Source: Rhodococcus sp. Z13 (GTDB lineage Bacteria; Actinomycetota; Actinomycetes; Mycobacteriales; Mycobacteriaceae). Taken from it: a stretch of 64,000 nt of DNA. Positions 55,135-64,000 of this stretch are shown here, in pieces (the first letter of the stretch is position 1; every line of letters begins with the position of its first letter). Both the position numbers and the translations under genes were made by a program. The stretch spans positions 3,652,668-3,716,667 of the forward strand of contig NZ_CP107551.1 of NCBI RefSeq assembly GCF_025837095.1, in the 5' to 3' direction. The notes beneath the pieces were generated by a model, which was not told the origin of the DNA, did no database searches, and was given only the letters and a program-made list of their open reading frames with translations.

Positions 55135-57882
55135 ATGAGCAGTGCCGAGCCTCACAGCAGTCCACGCAGCATGCCCGATCCGGCCGGCGACGGGGTGCGC
55201 GGCGACGTCCGCTTCTTCACCACACCCGGCGTCGACCCGGCCGACACGATCGACTGGCAGCGCCGCGACGCGCGGATCGTCCACCACGGCACCGGCCGGG
55301 TGGTGTTCGAGCAGACCGACGTCGAGTTCCCGGCGTTCTGGTCGCAGAACGCCACCGACATCGTCACGCAGAAGTACTTCCGGGGCCCGCTCGGCAGTCC
55401 CGAGCGGGAACGCTCGCTGCGCGACGTGGTGGCCCGCATCGTCGACACGATCACCGCGTGGGGGCACACCGACGGGCACCTCGACGATCCCGAGGCCTTC
55501 GCCGCCGAACTGACCCATCTGCTGCTGCACCAGAAGGCGTCGTTCAACAGCCCGGTGTGGTTCAACATCGGGGTGCCGAACACGCGGCAGCAGGCCAGCG
55601 CGTGTTTCATCCTCTCGGTCGACGACAGCATCGACTCGATCCTCGAGTGGTACCGGCAGGAGGCGGTGATCTTCAAGGGCGGCTCCGGTGCCGGGGTGAA
55701 CCTGTCGCGCATCCGGTCGTCGGTGGAGCCGCTGGCCGGCGGCGGGGTCGCGTCGGGTCCGGTCAGTTTCATGCGCGGCGCCGACGCCTCGGCCGGGACG
55801 ATCAAATCGGGCGGCAAGACCCGCCGTGCGGCGAAGATGGTGATCCTCGACGTCGACCATCCCGACATCGAGGAGTTCGTCGACTGCAAGGCGATCGAGG
55901 AACGCAAGGCTCGGGCGCTCGCCGAGGCCGGTTTCGACATGGGAGTCGACGGCCGCGACATCCACTCGGTGCAATACCAGAACGCCAACAACTCGGTGCG
56001 GGTCACCGATGAGTTCATGCAGGCGGTCGTCGGCGACGCCGAATGGCCGTTGCGTGCGGTGACCACCGGCGAGATCGTGCGGCCGGTGCGGGCGCGGGAG
56101 TTGTTGCAGCGCATCGCCGCTGCCACCTGGGAGTGCGCCGATCCCGGGGTCCAGTACGACACCACCATCAACGCCTGGCACACCGCTCCGGCGGCGGGGC
56201 GGATCAACGCGTCGAATCCGTGCTCGGAGTACATGCACCTCGACGATTCGGCGTGCAATCTCGCGAGCCTGAACCTGCTCGCCTTCCTGCGGGAGGACGG
56301 CACCTTCGACGTCGACGCCTTCCGGCACGCGGTGGCCGTGATGCTCACCGCGCAGGAGATCCTCGTCGGCCGCGCCGACTACCCCACCGAGCGGATCGCC
56401 GAGACCTCGCGGCGGTTCCGGCAGCTGGGCCTGGGCTACGCGAATCTCGGTGCGCTGCTGATGGCCTCGGGTCTTCCCTACGACAGCGACGCCGGGCGTG
56501 CGACGGCGGCGGCGATCACCGCACTGATGACCGGGCACGCCTACGCCGTCTCCGCGTATCTGGCGCGGCGCCTCGGCCCGTTCGACGGCTACGACGAGAA
56601 TCGGGAGGCGATGCTCGTGGTGCTCGGCAAGCACCGCGGGGCGCTCGACGACGTCGACGCCTCCCTCGCCCCACCCGCGATCCTCACCGCCGCGCGACAG
56701 GCCTGGGATCGGGCGGTCGCCGACGGCACCGAGTCCGGGGTGCGCAACAGTCAGGTCAGCGTGCTCGCCCCGACCGGCACGATCGGTCTCGCGATGGACT
56801 GCGACACCACCGGCATCGAACCCGATCTGGGGCTGGTGAAGACGAAGAAGCTCGTCGGTGGCGGCACCCTCACCATCGTCAATCGTATTGTGCCGCGGGC
56901 ACTTTCTCGTCTGGGTTACGGTCCGGCGCAGGTCGCCGACATCGTCGCGCATCTCGACCTGTACCACGACCTCGCCGGCGCGCCGCATCTGCGCGACGAG
57001 CACATGCCGGTGTTCGCGACGTCCATGGGCGACAACGTCATCTCGCCGCGCGGGCACGTGGCGATGATGGCGGCGGTGCAGCCGTTCCTGTCGGGAGCGA
57101 TCTCCAAGACGGTGAACCTGCCCGAATCGGCGACCGTCGACGACATCGCCGACCTGTACGTCGACGCGTGGCGGCTCGGCGTGAAAGCCCTTGCCGTCTA
57201 CCGGGACAACTGCAAGGTCGGGCAGCCGCTGTCGACCTCGTCGAGAGCGTCCGCGGCGGCCCCGGTGCCGGTTCCGGCCGGTCCGCGCCGGGAACGTCTC
57301 CCCCGCACCCGCCGCTCGCGGACCTTCGAGTTCCGGGTCGCCGACTGCAAGGGTTTCGTCACCATCGGCGAGTACGACGACGGGCGCCCGGGCGAGATGT
57401 TCCTGCGCGTGTCGAAGCAGGGCTCCACGCTGGCCGGGATCATGGACGCGTTCTCGATGTCGGTGAGTTACGGCCTGCAGTACGGGGTTCCGCTGCGCAC
57501 CTTCGTGCGGGCGTTCACCAGCACACGATTCGAACCGGCGGGCATCACCGACGATCCGGACCTGCGGATCGCCACCTCGATCCTGGACTACATCTTCCGA
57601 CGGCTGGCCGTGGACTATCTCGAACCGAGCGAGCGGGCCGAACTGGGGATCCTCACCGTCGCGGAGCGGAGCGGGCCGGACGGGCCGACACTGACGCCCT
57701 ATTCGAGCAGCCCGGCGCGGGAACCCGATCCGTCGGAGACCACCCCGCAGCCCGGGGGTCTGGCGGCACCGTCACCGTCGAATCCGGATGCGCCGTACTG
57801 CATGCAGTGCGGCGTGAAGATGCAGCGAGCGGGATCGTGCCACGCGTGCCCGTCGTGCGGGAACACCAGCGGCTGCAGCTGA
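55135..57882 (+). CDS. nrdJ: Vitamin B12-dependent (class II) ribonucleotide reductase
   Basis: NrdJ reduces ribonucleotides with adenosylcobalamin. The 915-residue protein shows [23 protein letters not shown] (active-site Cys), [36 protein letters not shown] (catalytic Cys/Glu region), [22 protein letters not shown], and an [13 protein letters not shown] segment. A long linker then leads to the C-terminal redox tail with [22 protein letters not shown] (paired Cys for substrate reduction or zinc). GGAGG lies 6 bases before ATG 55135. The window also encodes cobalamin uptake, a functional link. Confidence 0.96.
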   Translation: MSSAEPHSSPRSMPDPAGDGVRGDVRFFTTPGVDPADTIDWQRRDARIVHHGTGRVVFEQTDVEFPAFWSQNATDIVTQKYFRGPLGSPERERSLRDVVARIVDTITAWGHTDGHLDDPEAFAAELTHLLLHQKASFNSPVWFNIGVPNTRQQASACFILSVDDSIDSILEWYRQEAVIFKGGSGAGVNLSRIRSSVEPLAGGGVASGPVSFMRGADASAGTIKSGGKTRRAAKMVILDVDHPDIEEFVDCKAIEERKARALAEAGFDMGVDGRDIHSVQYQNANNSVRVTDEFMQAVVGDAEWPLRAVTTGEIVRPVRARELLQRIAAATWECADPGVQYDTTINAWHTAPAAGRINASNPCSEYMHLDDSACNLASLNLLAFLREDGTFDVDAFRHAVAVMLTAQEILVGRADYPTERIAETSRRFRQLGLGYANLGALLMASGLPYDSDAGRATAAAITALMTGHAYAVSAYLARRLGPFDGYDENREAMLVVLGKHRGALDDVDASLAPPAILTAARQAWDRAVADGTESGVRNSQVSVLAPTGTIGLAMDCDTTGIEPDLGLVKTKKLVGGGTLTIVNRIVPRALSRLGYGPAQVADIVAHLDLYHDLAGAPHLRDEHMPVFATSMGDNVISPRGHVAMMAAVQPFLSGAISKTVNLPESATVDDIADLYVDAWRLGVKALAVYRDNCKVGQPLSTSSRASAAAPVPVPAGPRRERLPRTRRSRTFEFRVADCKGFVTIGEYDDGRPGEMFLRVSKQGSTLAGIMDAFSMSVSYGLQYGVPLRTFVRAFTSTRFEPAGITDDPDLRIATSILDYIFRRLAVDYLEPSERAELGILTVAERSGPDGPTLTPYSSSPAREPDPSETTPQPGGLAAPSPSNPDAPYCMQCGVKMQRAGSCHACPSCGNTSGCS

Positions 57883-57888
57883 GATCCG

Positions 57889-58269
57889 TCAGCCACGCTC
57901 TTCGAGGAGGGCGAGGACGTTGCCGTGCGGGTCGCGGAACCACGCGACCCGCATGCCGTCCGGGGCGGACCACGCGTCGTGGTCGTCCTGGTCCATACCC
58001 TTGTAGCGGATGAACTCCACACCGTGTTCGCGGAGCCGTTCGACGGTGCCGTCCAGATCGGTCACCCGCCAGCCCAGCGCCGTGTACCCGGTCTCCTCCC
58101 GTGACTGCACCAGCGTGATCCGGATGGGGGCGCCGTCGCCGCCGTCGATCACGAGAGCGAACGGGTCGCGGGAGAGTTTCCGGAAGCGGAGGGTGTCGAC
58201 GTAGAACATCTCCGAGACGTCGAGGTCGGTGCTCGGAACGAAACTCACGAGTTGGCCGGTGATCGTCAT
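57889..58269 (-). CDS. VOC-family (glyoxalase/bleomycin-resistance-like) protein
   Basis: The 126-residue protein has the paired beta-alpha-beta-beta-beta motifs of the vicinal oxygen chelate fold: LVSFVPSTDLDVSEMFYVDTLRFRKLSRDPFALVI and VERLREHGVEFIRYKG, then PDGMRVAWFRDPHGNVLALLEE. Metal-ligand candidates are His/Glu near the C-terminus (DPHGNVLALLE). Such proteins may be dioxygenases, isomerases or resistance factors; none can be chosen. Its stop lies 6 bases from the convergent nrdJ stop. Confidence 0.85.
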   Translation of the reverse strand: MTITGQLVSFVPSTDLDVSEMFYVDTLRFRKLSRDPFALVIDGGDGAPIRITLVQSREETGYTALGWRVTDLDGTVERLREHGVEFIRYKGMDQDDHDAWSAPDGMRVAWFRDPHGNVLALLEERG

Positions 58270-58348
58270 GTCTCCACTGTGCTCCGGACGGTGCGGGCGC
58301 GCAGTGGATTCGCCGGATTCGCGGCCGCCTTCCGGCGCCGCGACAGGC

Positions 58349-58354
58349 TACGCT
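58349..58354 (+). promoter_or_regulatory. -10 box of leaderless SnoaL-like gene
   Basis: TACGCT fits TANNNT and ends 7 bases before the ATG at 58362. Confidence 0.4.
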
Positions 58355-58361
58355 CTCGATC

Positions 58362-58739
58362 ATGAGCACTTCGGAGATCGCAACGGTTCTGGCCTGGCAC
58401 GACGCCGTCAACAGCAACGACATCGACACCCTCGTGCAACTGTCGAGCGACGACATCGTGCTGCCCACCGGGGACGACGATCCCGACCAGGGGCTCGACG
58501 AACTGCGGGAATGGGCCACCACCGCGGGCGTCACCCTCGAGCCCGGCCGGATGTTCGTACACCACGGGGTCGTCGTGGTGGAGGAACGCGCGACCTGGGC
58601 GTCGGAGCCGGCGCCGCGCGACGAGGCGATCGCCTTCCGTGTGGTCGACGACCAGGTGGTCACGGTGGTGCGGCACACGACCCTCGAGGAGGCCTTCGAG
58701 GCGACGGGCCTGAGCGAGGCGGACCTCTACGAGTCGTGA
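58362..58739 (+). CDS. SnoaL/NTF2-like small protein
   Basis: The 125-residue protein shows the cone-shaped NTF2/SnoaL fold pattern: TVLAWHDAVNSNDIDTLVQLSSDDIVLPTGDD, the central WATTAGVTLEPGRMFVHHGVVVVEERATW, and DEAIAFRVVDDQVVTVVRHTTLEEAF. Members include isomerases, cyclases and non-enzymatic proteins, so no specific reaction is claimed. It is divergent from the VOC gene and upstream of a CoA-transferase-family gene. Confidence 0.8.
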   Translation: MSTSEIATVLAWHDAVNSNDIDTLVQLSSDDIVLPTGDDDPDQGLDELREWATTAGVTLEPGRMFVHHGVVVVEERATWASEPAPRDEAIAFRVVDDQVVTVVRHTTLEEAFEATGLSEADLYES

Positions 58740-58831
58740 TCCCGTTCCGGGTGACCATGCTCATATTCTGAACGCTCGCTAAGGTACTCTCCGGTACGAC
58801 AGTCCCTACGCATCGGAGTGAGGTTCGTCGA

Positions 58832-59929
58832 GTGTCCGCTGAAGCTGTTGAGAAGAAGGGTCCGCTCGCGGGTATCCGCGTCGTGGAGTTCAAGGGGCTC
58901 GGTCCCGGCCCGCACGCCGCGACCCTGCTCGCCGATCTCGGCGCAGACGTCGTCATCGTGCAGCGTCCCGGTGAGATTCCCGCCGAGGGACAGCGAGACC
59001 CCATTCAGCGCAACCGCCGCGTCGTCGAGGCCAACCTCAAGGATCCGGCCGACGTCGAGAAGATCCTGAGCCTGCTCGAGCGCGCCGACGTGCTCATCGA
59101 GGGCTTCCGCCCCGGCGTCACCGAGCGCCTCGGTCTCGGCCCCGACGTGGTGCTCGAACGCAACCCGCGCCTCGTCTACGGCCGCATGACCGGCTGGGGC
59201 CAGGAGGGTCCGCTCGCCAACGCCGCCGGCCACGACATCAACTACATCTCCCTCACCGGCGTCCTGCACGCCATCGGTCGCCAGGGCGAGCGCCCGGTGC
59301 CGCCGCTGAACATGGTCGGCGACTTCGGTGGCGGCTCGATGTTCCTCGTGTTCGGCATCCTCTCCGCCCTCGTCGAGCGTCAGACCTCCGGCAAGGGCCA
59401 GGTCGTCGACGCGGCGATGGTCGACGGTGCCCTCGCCCTCTCGCACATGATGTGGGCCTTCCGCGGCCGCGGCGCGTGGTCGGACGAGCGCGGCGTGAAC
59501 ATGCTCGACACCGGCGCCCCCTTCTACGAGGTCTACGAGACCAAGGACGGCAAGTACATGGCCGTCGGCGCCATCGAGCCGCAGTTCTACGCGCTGCTGC
59601 TGAAGGGCCTCGAGCTCGACGCCGAGGAGCTGCCGCACCAGCTCGACACCTCCCGCTGGGCGGAACTGAAGAAGATCTTCACCGAGAAGTTCCTGACGAA
59701 GACCCGCGACGAGTGGACCGAGATCTTCCTCGGCACCGACGCCTGCGTCTCTCCGGTCCTCACCTGGGCCGAGGCGGAGAAGAACGAGCACATCGCCGCC
59801 CGCGGCTCGCTGATCGAGATCGACGGCATCGTCCAGCACGCCCCGGCGCCGCGCTTCTCGCGCACCCCCGCCGGCACCCCGTCGGGACCGGCCGCCGAGC
59901 CCACCGACATCGACACGCTGTGGGTCTGA
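58832..59929 (+). CDS. mcr: Alpha-methylacyl-CoA racemase (CaiB/BaiF family III CoA-transferase fold)
   Basis: The 365-residue protein starts [41 protein letters not shown]. It has [87 protein letters not shown] (His of the His/Asp acid-base pair) and [17 protein letters not shown] (Asp region). These features fit the racemase MCR, which epimerises 2-methylacyl-CoA in branched-chain/sterol breakdown, rather than a CoA transferase. GTG 58832 has GGAG/GAGG upstream. An isolated gene. Confidence 0.88.
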   Translation: MSAEAVEKKGPLAGIRVVEFKGLGPGPHAATLLADLGADVVIVQRPGEIPAEGQRDPIQRNRRVVEANLKDPADVEKILSLLERADVLIEGFRPGVTERLGLGPDVVLERNPRLVYGRMTGWGQEGPLANAAGHDINYISLTGVLHAIGRQGERPVPPLNMVGDFGGGSMFLVFGILSALVERQTSGKGQVVDAAMVDGALALSHMMWAFRGRGAWSDERGVNMLDTGAPFYEVYETKDGKYMAVGAIEPQFYALLLKGLELDAEELPHQLDTSRWAELKKIFTEKFLTKTRDEWTEIFLGTDACVSPVLTWAEAEKNEHIAARGSLIEIDGIVQHAPAPRFSRTPAGTPSGPAAEPTDIDTLWV

Positions 59930-59947
59930 TCCCGGTCCGATGCCCTG

Positions 59948-59989
59948 CCGAGCCCGGCACCGTCCCGTTGCGGACGGCGCCGGGCTCGG
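59948..59989 (+). terminator. Terminator after the racemase gene
   Basis: Arms 59948-59965 and 59972-59989 pair over 18 bases with one mismatch, and the loop is CGTTGC. It lies 18 bases after the racemase stop codon. No run of T follows directly. Confidence 0.7.
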
Positions 59990-60061
59990 TCGTATACAGC
60001 CGGTCCCGTTTTGTGACCTGATTCACACATCGGGGGTGACGGCTGTGTTAATCAGTACTCC

Positions 60062-61039
60062 ATGAGCGTTGGCGTAGGAGCTTCGATCCACCGGTCGACC
60101 GCGGAAGCGGCGTACACCCGGGCCGTGGCCCGCGGGCCGCGACCGGAGATCATCGAGGTCCGGAGCAAGGACGGGACCCGGATCCACACCGAGGCCTACG
60201 GGCCCGTCGACGCCCCCGTGATCGTGCTGTCGCACGGCATCCTGTGCAGGCTGGCGTTCTGGCGGAACCAGATCTTCGACCTCGCCGGCGACCACCGGGT
60301 CATCGCCTTCGACCACCGCGGGCACGGCCGCAGCCAGGCCGCCCCGGCCCGCGCCTACACCTTCGACCATCTCGCCGACGACCTGCACGCGGTGCTGTGC
60401 ACGGCGGTGCCGGACGGCCGGCCCGCCGTGGTCGCCGGTCACTCCATGGGCGGCATCGCGGTGATGTCCTGGGCCGAGCGGTACCCGCAGGACATCGACT
60501 CCCGCATCGCCGCGGTGGCGCTGGTCAACACCACTCCCGGTGAGATCCTCGACCACCTGCGCTTCCTGCGCGGCCCGGAGCGTCTGATCCCGTTGCGGCG
60601 GCGCACCGCGCAGACCGTCGCTCCCCTGGCCCGGATGCCGCTGCCGAAGCACCTGCCGCTGCGCCGTCAGCTGCTGACCCGCGTCGCGGTCGGCCCCGGC
60701 GCCGATCCCGCGGTGACCGCCGAGGTGGACCGGATGCTCGCGGGCACCTCCACGCGCGGCCGCGGCGGTTACGGGAACCTGCTGGTCAACATGGTCCACA
60801 CCGTCGACCCCTCGAAGATCACCGCGCCGACGATGGTCATCGCGGGCCGCTACGACCGGATCTCCCCGCCGAGCCGGTCGGAGTGGATCGCCGAGCGGTT
60901 GCCGAACCTGCTCGAACTGCGCACCTTCGACAGCGGGCACTGCGGACCGCTCGAACGTCCCGCCGAGGTCTCGGCCTCGCTGCGGGAGCTCGCCGATACC
61001 TACTGCGGCACAACCACACCGAAGGCCGCCGGGCAGTAG
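60062..61039 (+). CDS. Alpha/beta-hydrolase
   Basis: The 325-residue enzyme has the oxyanion motif VIVLSHGILCRLAFWRNQ and FDHRGHGRSQ, the nucleophile elbow VVAGHSMGGIAVMSWAERYP (Ser), the acid loop PTMVIAGRYDRISPP (Asp) and a late HCGPLERP (His). The catalytic triad is thus intact. A cap domain lies between about 155 and 240. Substrate is unknown (ester or epoxide hydrolase type). It converges with the MocR gene, 4 bases apart. Confidence 0.88.
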   Translation: MSVGVGASIHRSTAEAAYTRAVARGPRPEIIEVRSKDGTRIHTEAYGPVDAPVIVLSHGILCRLAFWRNQIFDLAGDHRVIAFDHRGHGRSQAAPARAYTFDHLADDLHAVLCTAVPDGRPAVVAGHSMGGIAVMSWAERYPQDIDSRIAAVALVNTTPGEILDHLRFLRGPERLIPLRRRTAQTVAPLARMPLPKHLPLRRQLLTRVAVGPGADPAVTAEVDRMLAGTSTRGRGGYGNLLVNMVHTVDPSKITAPTMVIAGRYDRISPPSRSEWIAERLPNLLELRTFDSGHCGPLERPAEVSASLRELADTYCGTTTPKAAGQ

Positions 61040-61043
61040 CCGC

Positions 61044-62495
61044 TCAGACGACGAGCCCCGCCGTGTCGGCCCCGCGCCCCGACGCCACCTGCGCGTAGGC
61101 ACCGGCCATCGCGGCGACGGCGTCGTCGAACCTGTCGACGTCCTGGGTATAGGGCAGGCGCACGAACCGTTCGAAGGCGCCCTGCACACCGAACCGCGGT
61201 CCCGCGGCGAGCAGCACCCCGTGCGAGGGCGCCGCCGCGGCGAGCGCGGTGGACACCGCCTCGGGCATACGCGCCCACAACGACATGCCGCCCTGCCCGC
61301 GGGTGTACTCCCAGTCGGGCAGCCGCGCGTCGAGGGCGTCGCACAGGGCCCGACGCCGGATGCGCAGCTGTTCGCGGCGGTCCTCGAGCAGATCCTCGAC
61401 GTCGGAGAGCAGGTGCGCGACGGCGAGCTGCTCCATCACCGGGGTACCGAGGTCGACGGCGGTGCGGGCCCCGGCGAGCCGGACGATCATGTCGCGGTCG
61501 GCGCGGATCCAGCCCACCCGCAGCCCACCCCACAGCGACTTGCCGGTCGATCCGACAGTGACCACCGACCCGCCCCCGGCGGTGGCCGCGACCGGCGGTG
61601 GGGGCGGCGCGTCGAGCCACAGGTCCACCATCGTCTCGTCGACGACGAGGGTCGTGCGGGTCTCGCGCATGATGCGGTTCAGTTCCCGCCGGCCGTCCTC
61701 GTCCAGGCACAGGCCGGTGGGGTTGTGGAAGTCGGGGACGAGGAAGGCGGTGCGCGCGGCGGTCTGCCGCACGGCGCTCTCGAGGCCGTCGAGATCCCAT
61801 CCGCCGTGCGGGCCGCTCTCCGGACGCACCGGCACCGGCACCGGCCGCACACCGTGCCGGCGGATCGCCTCGAGGGCGTTGGGATAGGTGGGGTGGTCGA
61901 CGACGACACGGTCACCGGGATCGGTGAGCACCCCGAGCAGCAACCGCATCGCGTGCTGCGCGCCGGAGGTGACCATGATCTGGTCGGGTGTGGTGGGCAG
62001 GCCGCGCTCGCGGTAGCGGCGGGCGATCACCTCGCGCAGAACCCCGATGCCGATCGGTTCCATGCCGTGCGAGACGAGATAACCCGACATCGACCCCAGC
62101 GCCGCCGCGTAGGCCGCCTCGATCTCGGCGGCCGGCGCGGGCAGCGAGGCGTTGCTCAGGTCGATCACGGCCCCGGCGGGGGTGCGCGGACGCACCGGGT
62201 CGGAGCCGGTGCGGGCGGGCACCGCGACGGTGCTGCGGGCCCCTTGCCGGCTGCGCAGATAGCCGTCCTCACGCAGGGCCGCGTAGGCGGCGCTGACCGT
62301 GGTGCGGCTCAGCGACAGGGCCGCCGCGAGTTCCCGCTCGCTCGGCAGGGCCACGCCGAGCGGCACCCGACCGTCGTGTACGAGCAGCCGGATGGAATCG
62401 GCGAGGGCCCGGTAGGCCGGCCGGCTGTCGCCGGTGTCCTGCCAGTTGCCGAGATCGCGGACGAGCGACCCGGCCCCGATCGCACGTGTGATCAC
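61044..62495 (-). CDS. MocR/GntR-type regulator with aminotransferase domain
   Basis: The 483-residue protein joins an N-terminal GntR winged helix (ALADSIRLLVHDGRVPLGVALPSERELAAALSLSRTTVSAAYAALREDGYL, about 28-80) to a fold-type I aminotransferase domain (about 105-480). The latter shows MVTSGAQHAMRLLLGVL, VDHPTYPNALEAI, FLVPDFHNPTGLCLDEDGR, VVDETMVDL and GSTGKSLWGGLRVGWIRAD with the PLP-binding Lys. MocR proteins sense PLP or amino-acid ligands to control nearby genes. Likely targets are unclear because both neighbours converge or follow on the same strand. Confidence 0.92.
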   Translation of the reverse strand: MITRAIGAGSLVRDLGNWQDTGDSRPAYRALADSIRLLVHDGRVPLGVALPSERELAAALSLSRTTVSAAYAALREDGYLRSRQGARSTVAVPARTGSDPVRPRTPAGAVIDLSNASLPAPAAEIEAAYAAALGSMSGYLVSHGMEPIGIGVLREVIARRYRERGLPTTPDQIMVTSGAQHAMRLLLGVLTDPGDRVVVDHPTYPNALEAIRRHGVRPVPVPVRPESGPHGGWDLDGLESAVRQTAARTAFLVPDFHNPTGLCLDEDGRRELNRIMRETRTTLVVDETMVDLWLDAPPPPPVAATAGGGSVVTVGSTGKSLWGGLRVGWIRADRDMIVRLAGARTAVDLGTPVMEQLAVAHLLSDVEDLLEDRREQLRIRRRALCDALDARLPDWEYTRGQGGMSLWARMPEAVSTALAAAAPSHGVLLAAGPRFGVQGAFERFVRLPYTQDVDRFDDAVAAMAGAYAQVASGRGADTAGLVV

Positions 62496-62543
62496 CGGTC
62501 CAGTATCACGTACCTCGGACGGGGCCCGGCCGGGACGGTCGCG

Positions 62544-63845
<1,302 letters not shown>

Positions 63846-63952
63846 TCAGGCAGGTGTCTACGTGCGGGCGGTCTCGCCTGCAGGGTCCTGCCCAGCCGGG
63901 CAGCAGCCGGGACCACAGTGTAGTCCACCATCCCGCAGCTGCGAGCGACGGC

Positions 63953-64000
63953 ATGGCGGAAACGGCCGGGAAGCGGGACTCGCGAAGCGGGTCGCCGAGC
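63953..64000 (+). CDS. Possible start of a divergent gene (Rv0358-like position), truncated by window edge
   Basis: An ATG at 63953 opens a frame of 16 codons that runs off the window edge. It is divergent from purA, where mycobacteria carry Rv0358. No clear Shine-Dalgarno is seen. Too short to judge. Confidence 0.3.
   Translation, partial: MAETAGKRDSRSGSPS

Overview
The window is high-GC actinobacterial chromosome, most likely Rhodococcus or a close relative in Mycobacteriales. The evidence is gene content and order: from 0 to 23 kb the genes follow, in mirror orientation, the block known in Mycobacterium tuberculosis as Rv0433 back to Rv0407 (GCS2 ligase, sodC, Rv0431, Rv0430, def, Rv0428c, xthA, thiD, lpqL, thiG-thiS-thiO, thiE, mutT3, glnX-glnH-pknG, ackA-pta, fgd1). 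The right part (metZ, rhodanese, purT, purA) also matches mycobacterial neighbours. No insertion sequence, prophage, CRISPR, tRNA or rRNA was seen.

Layout. 0-6 kb: redox and housekeeping genes. 6-14 kb: thiamine synthesis, with a TPP riboswitch that controls thiO-thiS-thiG, plus an ABC exporter and a secreted aminopeptidase. 14-19 kb: the GlnX-GlnH-PknG amino-acid sensing module. 19-23 kb: acetate metabolism (pta-ackA) and F420-dependent glucose-6-phosphate dehydrogenase. 23-39 kb: an accessory island of two long minus-strand operons. One has 8 genes: an oligopeptide-type ABC importer, three flavin monooxygenases of the luciferase-like (LLM) class, and DUF1684. The other has 6 genes: a polar amino-acid ABC importer, an FAD amine oxidase, a GNAT and an LLM monooxygenase. 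The second operon is headed by an S-box (SAM-I-like) riboswitch and a tiny Cys-ending leader peptide. Both operons share the same promoter architecture (a 13-bp motif, 22 bp, then TANNNT). I read this as a coordinated organosulfur (probably S-modified cysteine or peptide) salvage system.

39-45 kb: a DUF559 gene, a TauE/SafE permease, and a four-gene surface operon. That operon encodes a TasA-like exported subunit, a SipW-type signal peptidase, a large Thr/Glu-rich surface protein and a lipoprotein paralogue of the subunit. 45-49.5 kb: cobalamin/cobinamide uptake (btuF-btuC-btuD) with a fused metallo-beta-lactamase-CobU protein, under a cobalamin riboswitch. 49.5-53.4 kb: sulfur assimilation (metZ, rhodanese) and the ferredoxin-NADP reductase gene fprA, which carries its own Cys-rich leader peptide and a candidate IdeR/DtxR box. 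53-64 kb: purT, B12-dependent ribonucleotide reductase nrdJ, small VOC and SnoaL proteins, an acyl-CoA racemase, an alpha/beta hydrolase, a MocR regulator and purA.

Recurring themes are sulfur/SAM/cysteine control, cofactor-sensing riboswitches (TPP, SAM, cobalamin), and many genes whose -10 box sits so close to the start codon that leaderless transcription is likely. Family assignments rest on motifs and order recognised by eye; no database search was possible.
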